Below are positions 59,764 through 64,000 of a stretch of DNA of 64,000 bases, one piece after another. Under the pieces are notes generated by a model, which was not told the DNA's origin, did no database searches, and saw nothing but the letters and a program-made list of their open reading frames with translations. Numbering within the stretch: position 1 is the stretch's first letter; each line of letters opens with the position of its first letter. This stretch comes from Enterococcus hirae ATCC 9790 (GTDB lineage Bacteria; Bacillota; Bacilli; Lactobacillales; Enterococcaceae), in the NCBI RefSeq assembly GCF_000271405.2, contig NC_018081.1, positions 1,526,252-1,590,251 of the forward strand. The letters run 5' to 3'. The translations under genes were made by a program, and so were the position numbers.

Positions 59764-61512
59764 ATGGCATATCAAGCACTCTATCGTGTCTGGCGTTCAC
59801 AGCGTTTCGAAGACATCGTCGGGCAAAAAGCGGTGACACAGACGTTGAAAAATGCTATCGTTTCCCATAAAACTTCTCATGCTTATCTATTTACAGGACC
59901 ACGAGGAACTGGTAAAACGAGTGCAGCTAAAATTTTTGCAAAAGCTATCAACTGTCCGAATAGTCAAGATGGAGAACCTTGTAATCATTGTGAAATGTGT
60001 CAGTCGATTACAGCGGGAACACAAGAAGACGTGATTGAAATCGACGCAGCAAGTAATAACGGAGTCGAAGAAATACGTTTTATTCGAGATCGAGCGAACT
60101 ACGCACCGACAAAAGCAACTTATAAAATCTATATCATAGATGAAGTGCATATGCTTTCTACCGGAGCGTTCAATGCATTGTTGAAAACTTTAGAAGAACC
60201 TAAAGAAAATGTTATTTTTATTTTAGCAACAACCGAGCCACATAAGATACCAGCAACGATCATTTCCAGAACACAACGCTTTGATTTCAAACGAATCAAT
60301 GCAGCAGATATCGTTGAGCATTTGGCATACATTTTAAAGCAATCAGACGTACAATATGAAGAACCAGCACTAGGGGTTATTGCTCGAGCAGCAGAAGGCG
60401 GGATGCGTGATGCGCTAAGTATCATGGACCAAGCGATTTCTTTTAGTAATGGGATCGTAACTGTGGATGATGCGATGCAAGTTACCGGTAGTCTAACCAA
60501 CGAGATGATGGATGAATTTTTAGGCGCTTGTGTGAATAATGAAGTGCCCAAAGCGTTAGAATCATTAACAGATATCTTAGCTGCTGGTAAGGAAGCACGG
60601 CGCTTTTTAGAAGATCTTTTACAGTATTGTCGTGACTTACTGATGTACCAACAAGCACCAAACCTCGTAGCAGAACGAACAACTTCACTTCGAGAACCAT
60701 TTGTCGAACTAGCAAAAGAAGTACCTGCACCTCGACTTTTTCAGATGATCCATATTTTGAGTGAAACACAAAATGAGATTCGTTTTACTAATAGTGCTAC
60801 GATCTATCTGGAAGTAGCAACCGTCAAGCTAGCTCAAGCTTCTGGTTCAGCTGCTCCTTCAAGTAGTAACCAAGCAAGTGAAGTAGACAGTCAGTTAATT
60901 AATCAGCTACAAGCAGAGATCAAAGAGCTGAAAAAAGCGATCAATGAGATCAAAACGAATGGGGGAACCCCTTCAACTACTGCCAAGCAAACACAAGCTC
61001 CTGTTCAAAAGAAACAAGCAAGTACGTATCGGATACCAACTGAACGAGTGTATCAGGTTCTAAGAGAAGCGACCAGAAAGCATTTGAATGAAGTCAAAGA
61101 AGTCTGGGACGATTTGTTGATGAGTTTGTCTGTGACACAACGAGCGATGCTTAAAGCAAGTGAACCAGTTGCGGCTAGTCCTAATGGGTTAGTCATTGCG
61201 TTTGATTACGAGATCGTTTGTCAACGAGCTGCTAACGACGAAGAATTACAGTTGGCGATCCATAATAATTTAAGTCGAATGATCAAAGACTATGCACCAG
61301 ATTCAGTCTATATCACGAGAGAAAGCTGGCCAACGATCCGCAAAGACTATTTAGTCCAAGCAAAAGACGGGAGTAATGATGATTCTTTTGCTCCGGAAGA
61401 TTCAGATGAAGAGATCGAACTGATCCCTCAACAAGCACCAAGTGAAGAAACGATCGTCACGAAAGCCGAAGAAATCTTTGGCACAGATGTTGTGACAATC
61501 ATTGATGATTAA
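59764..61512 (+). CDS. dnaX: DNA polymerase III subunits gamma/tau
   Basis: Clamp-loader ATPase. The 582-residue protein has Walker A GPRGTGKTSAAK (about 45), the zinc module with CPNSQDGEPCNHCEMC, DEVHML (Walker B) and SRTQRFDF (sensor). A Gln/Ser-rich linker (about 360-420) leads to a C-terminal tau domain. First gene of dnaX-ybaB-recR, the standard bacterial order. Confidence 0.97.
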   Translation: MAYQALYRVWRSQRFEDIVGQKAVTQTLKNAIVSHKTSHAYLFTGPRGTGKTSAAKIFAKAINCPNSQDGEPCNHCEMCQSITAGTQEDVIEIDAASNNGVEEIRFIRDRANYAPTKATYKIYIIDEVHMLSTGAFNALLKTLEEPKENVIFILATTEPHKIPATIISRTQRFDFKRINAADIVEHLAYILKQSDVQYEEPALGVIARAAEGGMRDALSIMDQAISFSNGIVTVDDAMQVTGSLTNEMMDEFLGACVNNEVPKALESLTDILAAGKEARRFLEDLLQYCRDLLMYQQAPNLVAERTTSLREPFVELAKEVPAPRLFQMIHILSETQNEIRFTNSATIYLEVATVKLAQASGSAAPSSSNQASEVDSQLINQLQAEIKELKKAINEIKTNGGTPSTTAKQTQAPVQKKQASTYRIPTERVYQVLREATRKHLNEVKEVWDDLLMSLSVTQRAMLKASEPVAASPNGLVIAFDYEIVCQRAANDEELQLAIHNNLSRMIKDYAPDSVYITRESWPTIRKDYLVQAKDGSNDDSFAPEDSDEEIELIPQQAPSEETIVTKAEEIFGTDVVTIIDD

Positions 61513-61535
61513 ATAAAAAAGGAGAATGATCAATT

Positions 61536-61847
61536 ATGATGCGCGGAATGGGAAACATGCAAGGGATGATGAAACAAGTCCAAAAAATGCAAAAAGAGAT
61601 GGTTCAAGCACAAGAACAATTGAACGAAACAGAATTTACTGGTGTAGCAACCAATGAGTTAGTGAAAGTTATTTTTACAGGTGATCGTCGGATGAAAGAC
61701 ATCCAAATCAGTGAAGGTGTCGTGGATCCTGAAGATACAGAAATGTTGCAAGACCTGTTGATGATGGCTGTCAATGATGCTTTGACAAAAATCGATGCAG
61801 AATCTGAAAAAACAATGGGAAAATATACTAAGGGGTTACCCTTCTAA
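61536..61847 (+). CDS. YbaB/EbfC-family nucleoid-associated protein
   Basis: A 103-residue DNA-binding protein: Met-rich start ([22 protein letters not shown]) and [21 protein letters not shown]. Always found between dnaX and recR, as here. AAGGAG before the ATG. Confidence 0.95.
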   Translation: MMRGMGNMQGMMKQVQKMQKEMVQAQEQLNETEFTGVATNELVKVIFTGDRRMKDIQISEGVVDPEDTEMLQDLLMMAVNDALTKIDAESEKTMGKYTKGLPF

Positions 61848-61870
61848 TTTTTCCTAAAGGGGTAATGAAA

Positions 61871-62467
61871 ATGCAATATCCAGAACCAATTGCTAAATTG
61901 ATCGATAGTTACATGAGACTGCCAGGGATCGGTCAGAAAACAGCCACAAGATTAGCTTTCTACACGATCGATATGAAAGATGAAATCGTGAATGAATTTG
62001 CTAAATCGTTGTTAAGTGTCAAACGAGATCTTCATTTTTGTAGTGTTTGCGGCAACATCACAGAAGAAGACCCATGTGAGATTTGTAAAGATCCTTCAAG
62101 AGACCGGGGGGTTATCTTAGTTGTCGAAGAACCAAAAGACGTGATGGCGTTAGAAAAAATGCGGGAATATCGTGGGCTTTATCATGTTCTACATGGGGTT
62201 CTTTCTCCAATGGAAGGGACTGGACCTGAAGATATCAACATTTCTTCGTTACTTGAACGCCTACATGATGATCAAGTGAAAGAAGTGATCATTGCAACAA
62301 ATGCAACCACTGAAGGAGAAGCTACTGCCATGTATCTTTCACGATTGATCAAACCGGCTGGTATCAAAGTCACTCGATTGGCCCACGGCTTATCCGTTGG
62401 TTCGGATATCGAATATGCTGATGAAGTGACCCTGTTAAAAGCGGTAGAAGGCAGACGCGAGTTATAA
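61871..62467 (+). CDS. recR: Recombination protein RecR
   Basis: Works with RecO and RecF in loading RecA at gaps. The 198-residue protein has an HhH ([13 protein letters not shown]), a zinc finger [16 protein letters not shown] (about 57-72) and a Toprim domain ([13 protein letters not shown]). I prefer ATG 61871 (8 bp from AAAGGGG) to ATG 61865 (2 bp). Confidence 0.95.
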   Translation: MQYPEPIAKLIDSYMRLPGIGQKTATRLAFYTIDMKDEIVNEFAKSLLSVKRDLHFCSVCGNITEEDPCEICKDPSRDRGVILVVEEPKDVMALEKMREYRGLYHVLHGVLSPMEGTGPEDINISSLLERLHDDQVKEVIIATNATTEGEATAMYLSRLIKPAGIKVTRLAHGLSVGSDIEYADEVTLLKAVEGRREL

Positions 62468-62530
62468 ATTTTCTATAAAAAAGAATTTCGGCTACAATAA
62501 AGAAGTAACGCAAGAGATGGGGGCAAAAAT

Positions 62531-63175
62531 GTGAACGGACTATTTATTACGATCGAGGGACCAGATGGAGCTGGGAAAACCAGTATTCTAAATGAGTTAT
62601 TCCCTCTTTTGAAAAAAGTAGCAAAAACAAAGATCATTCAAACAAGAGAACCAGGTGGGATCCCGATTGCCGAAGAGATTCGGGCAGTTATCCTTGATCC
62701 TAAAAATGATCGGATGGATGAACGGACAGAAGCTTTGCTATATGCTGCGGCTAGAAGACAGCATTTGGTCGAGAAAGTCCTACCTGCTTTATCAGAAGGA
62801 AGCATTGTTTTATGTGATCGATTTGTAGACAGCTCATTGGCTTATCAAGGGGCGGGACGTAGAATCGGTGTTTCTGAGATTGCCCGCTTGAATGAATTTG
62901 CTACAGAAGGTACGACACCTGACTTTACCCTTTATCTCGATATTGATTCAGATACTGGATTGCATCGCATTAAAGAGAACCGAAGAGGTCAAATCGATCG
63001 ATTAGATTCAGAAGGATTGGAATTTCATCAACGAGTACGTCATGCGTATTTAAAAATAGCTGAAGAGAATCCTGAACGTATTTATAAAATTGATGCAAGA
63101 AAGAGTTTTGAAGAGGTACTTCAAACAAGTTACAGAGCCATTGTTGAACAATATCCACAATTTTTTGAAAACTAG
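62531..63175 (+). CDS. tmk: Thymidylate kinase
   Basis: Phosphorylates dTMP to dTDP. The 214-residue protein has P-loop EGPDGAGKTS (about 8-17), the DR(F/Y) motif in CDRFVDSSLAYQG (about 97) and the lid with RRGQIDRLDSE. GTG start with GATGGGGG upstream. First of tmk-darA-holB. Confidence 0.96.
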   Translation: MNGLFITIEGPDGAGKTSILNELFPLLKKVAKTKIIQTREPGGIPIAEEIRAVILDPKNDRMDERTEALLYAAARRQHLVEKVLPALSEGSIVLCDRFVDSSLAYQGAGRRIGVSEIARLNEFATEGTTPDFTLYLDIDSDTGLHRIKENRRGQIDRLDSEGLEFHQRVRHAYLKIAEENPERIYKIDARKSFEEVLQTSYRAIVEQYPQFFEN

Positions 63176-63189
63176 GAAGGTGACTGTAT

Positions 63190-63519
63190 ATGAAAATTAT
63201 TTTAGCAATTATTCAAGACAAAGACAGTAATCGTTTATCCAATGAATTGATTGATGCCAATATCCGTGCAACAAAATTATCTTCAACTGGTGGCTTTTTG
63301 AAAGCTGGCAACAGTACATTTATTGTTGGGATTGAAGACGAACGTGTAGAAGAAGCATTAGAAATCATCAAAAAAACTTGTGAATCAAGAAAACAATTTG
63401 TTTCAACACCTGTCACGTTGGATATCTCTATGGACGGTGGAGTTCCTTATCCAGTAGAAGTTGAAGTCGGTGGAGCAACCGTCTTTGTGTTACCAGTTGA
63501 AGGATTTCATCAATTTTAG
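63190..63519 (+). CDS. darA: Cyclic di-AMP receptor, PII-like (DarA/PstA)
   Basis: A 109-residue PII-fold protein that binds c-di-AMP (MKIILAIIQDKDSNRLSNEL, TKLSSTGGFLKAGNST, PVEVEVGGATVFVLPVEGF). Sits between tmk and holB as in Bacillus and Listeria. Signal output in enterococci is not clear from sequence. Confidence 0.94.
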   Translation: MKIILAIIQDKDSNRLSNELIDANIRATKLSSTGGFLKAGNSTFIVGIEDERVEEALEIIKKTCESRKQFVSTPVTLDISMDGGVPYPVEVEVGGATVFVLPVEGFHQF

Positions 63520-63527
63520 GAGGCGCC

Positions 63528-64000
63528 ATGGATCAAGAATTTACGCTGGATCAAATGCAACCTATCGTGTATCAACAGCTTCAACGAAGTTTTGAGCATG
63601 GGCGCCTCGCTCATGCTTATCTTTTTGAAGGCGAAAAAGGAACGGGAAAACACGAAATGGGGATTTGGTTAGCACAACACCTGTTTTGTACGAATCTGCA
63701 GGAACAACTTCCTTGTGGAGTATGCAATAATTGTCAACGAATCCAAAACCAAGAACATCCAGACGTTTTAACGATCGTACCAGAAGGGCAAACGATCAAA
63801 GTCGATCAAATTAGACGTTTACAAACCGAATTTAGTCGTAGTGGTTATGAATCTCGGAAGAAAGTTTTCCTTATTCAAGAAGCAGAAAAGATGAATGCAA
63901 GTGCAGCAAATAGTTTGCTTAAGTTTTTAGAAGAACCACCAGGCGATTTTCTAGCGATCTTAGAAACAGATTCGATTGGGCGAATCCTACCAACGATTCA
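63528..64000 (+). CDS. holB: DNA polymerase III delta-prime subunit (partial, runs off the window)
   Basis: Starts at ATG 63528 with GGAGG 5 bp before; 157 codons are visible. The modified Walker A GEKGTGKHEM, the zinc cluster CGVCNNC and SAANSLLKFLEEPP identify the clamp-loader subunit. Open to the window end. Confidence 0.94.
   Translation, partial: MDQEFTLDQMQPIVYQQLQRSFEHGRLAHAYLFEGEKGTGKHEMGIWLAQHLFCTNLQEQLPCGVCNNCQRIQNQEHPDVLTIVPEGQTIKVDQIRRLQTEFSRSGYESRKKVFLIQEAEKMNASAANSLLKFLEEPPGDFLAILETDSIGRILPTI

Overview
The window is low-GC Gram-positive chromosomal DNA, almost certainly from an Enterococcus. The evidence is gene content and order (ezrA, a cysteine desulfurase with thiI, folC-radC, rpoY-rnjA, glnR-glnA, fba-murA2-rho-rpmE2, dnaX-ybaB-recR-tmk-darA-holB), a heterodimeric EfrAB-like ABC exporter, GlnR and CtsR operators and a T-box. 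The species cannot be settled from the sequence alone. I see no rRNA, tRNA, CRISPR array or prophage.

Layout. 1-989: the 3' part of an IS1182-family transposase, frameshifted. 1.2-10.1 kb: asparaginase, a DUF72 protein, a Cof-type phosphatase, a MazG-like protein, EzrA, cysteine desulfurase, ThiI and Rex. 10.2-13.9 kb: an unrecognised AT-rich island holding what reads as one protein of about 1,117 residues, cut into six pieces by five shifts at A-runs. 14-22.3 kb: T-box-controlled valS, folC, a HAD phosphatase, radC, cspA and, on the other strand, rpoY-rnjA. 22.7-29.6 kb: efrAB, an array of hairpin repeats, a secreted lectin-like protein, more repeats and a gamma-carbonic-anhydrase-like protein. 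29.7-36.2 kb: clpP with a CtsR site, a membrane-anchored hypothetical, glpQ, miaA-hflX and glnR-glnA. 36.2-38.5 kb: repeats, a candidate small RNA, a perfect 19-bp inverted repeat and a second unrecognised protein of about 505 residues made of helical repeats. 38.7-44.8 kb: pyrG with a CTP-attenuator-like leader, fba, murA2, rho, rpmE2. 45-53.6 kb: host-glycan genes, namely a secreted M60-type peptidase, a fructose-family PTS, a second class II aldolase, a DeoR regulator and a secreted GH85 endo-beta-N-acetylglucosaminidase. 53.7-59.5 kb: MFS transporter, Crp/PrfA-type regulator and a YdjGHI-like envelope set. 59.7-64 kb: DNA metabolism genes and the start of holB.

How the genes work together. 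The secreted lectin, M60 peptidase and GH85 enzyme, with the PTS and aldolase, look like equipment for attacking and using host glycoproteins. The PTS operon and the GH85 gene carry near-identical cre-like sites, suggesting shared catabolite control. The rest is mostly housekeeping with well-marked regulation.

Two things stand out. First, the two unrecognised islands at 10.2-13.9 and 36.9-38.5 kb. Second, a consistent pattern in which conserved genes (ezrA, hflX, radC) and both islands need one extra A in an A-run to restore the frame. This points either to homopolymer undercalling in the assembly or to real slippage or phase variation; only the raw reads can decide. Coordinates of frameshifted genes below span the reconstructed gene.
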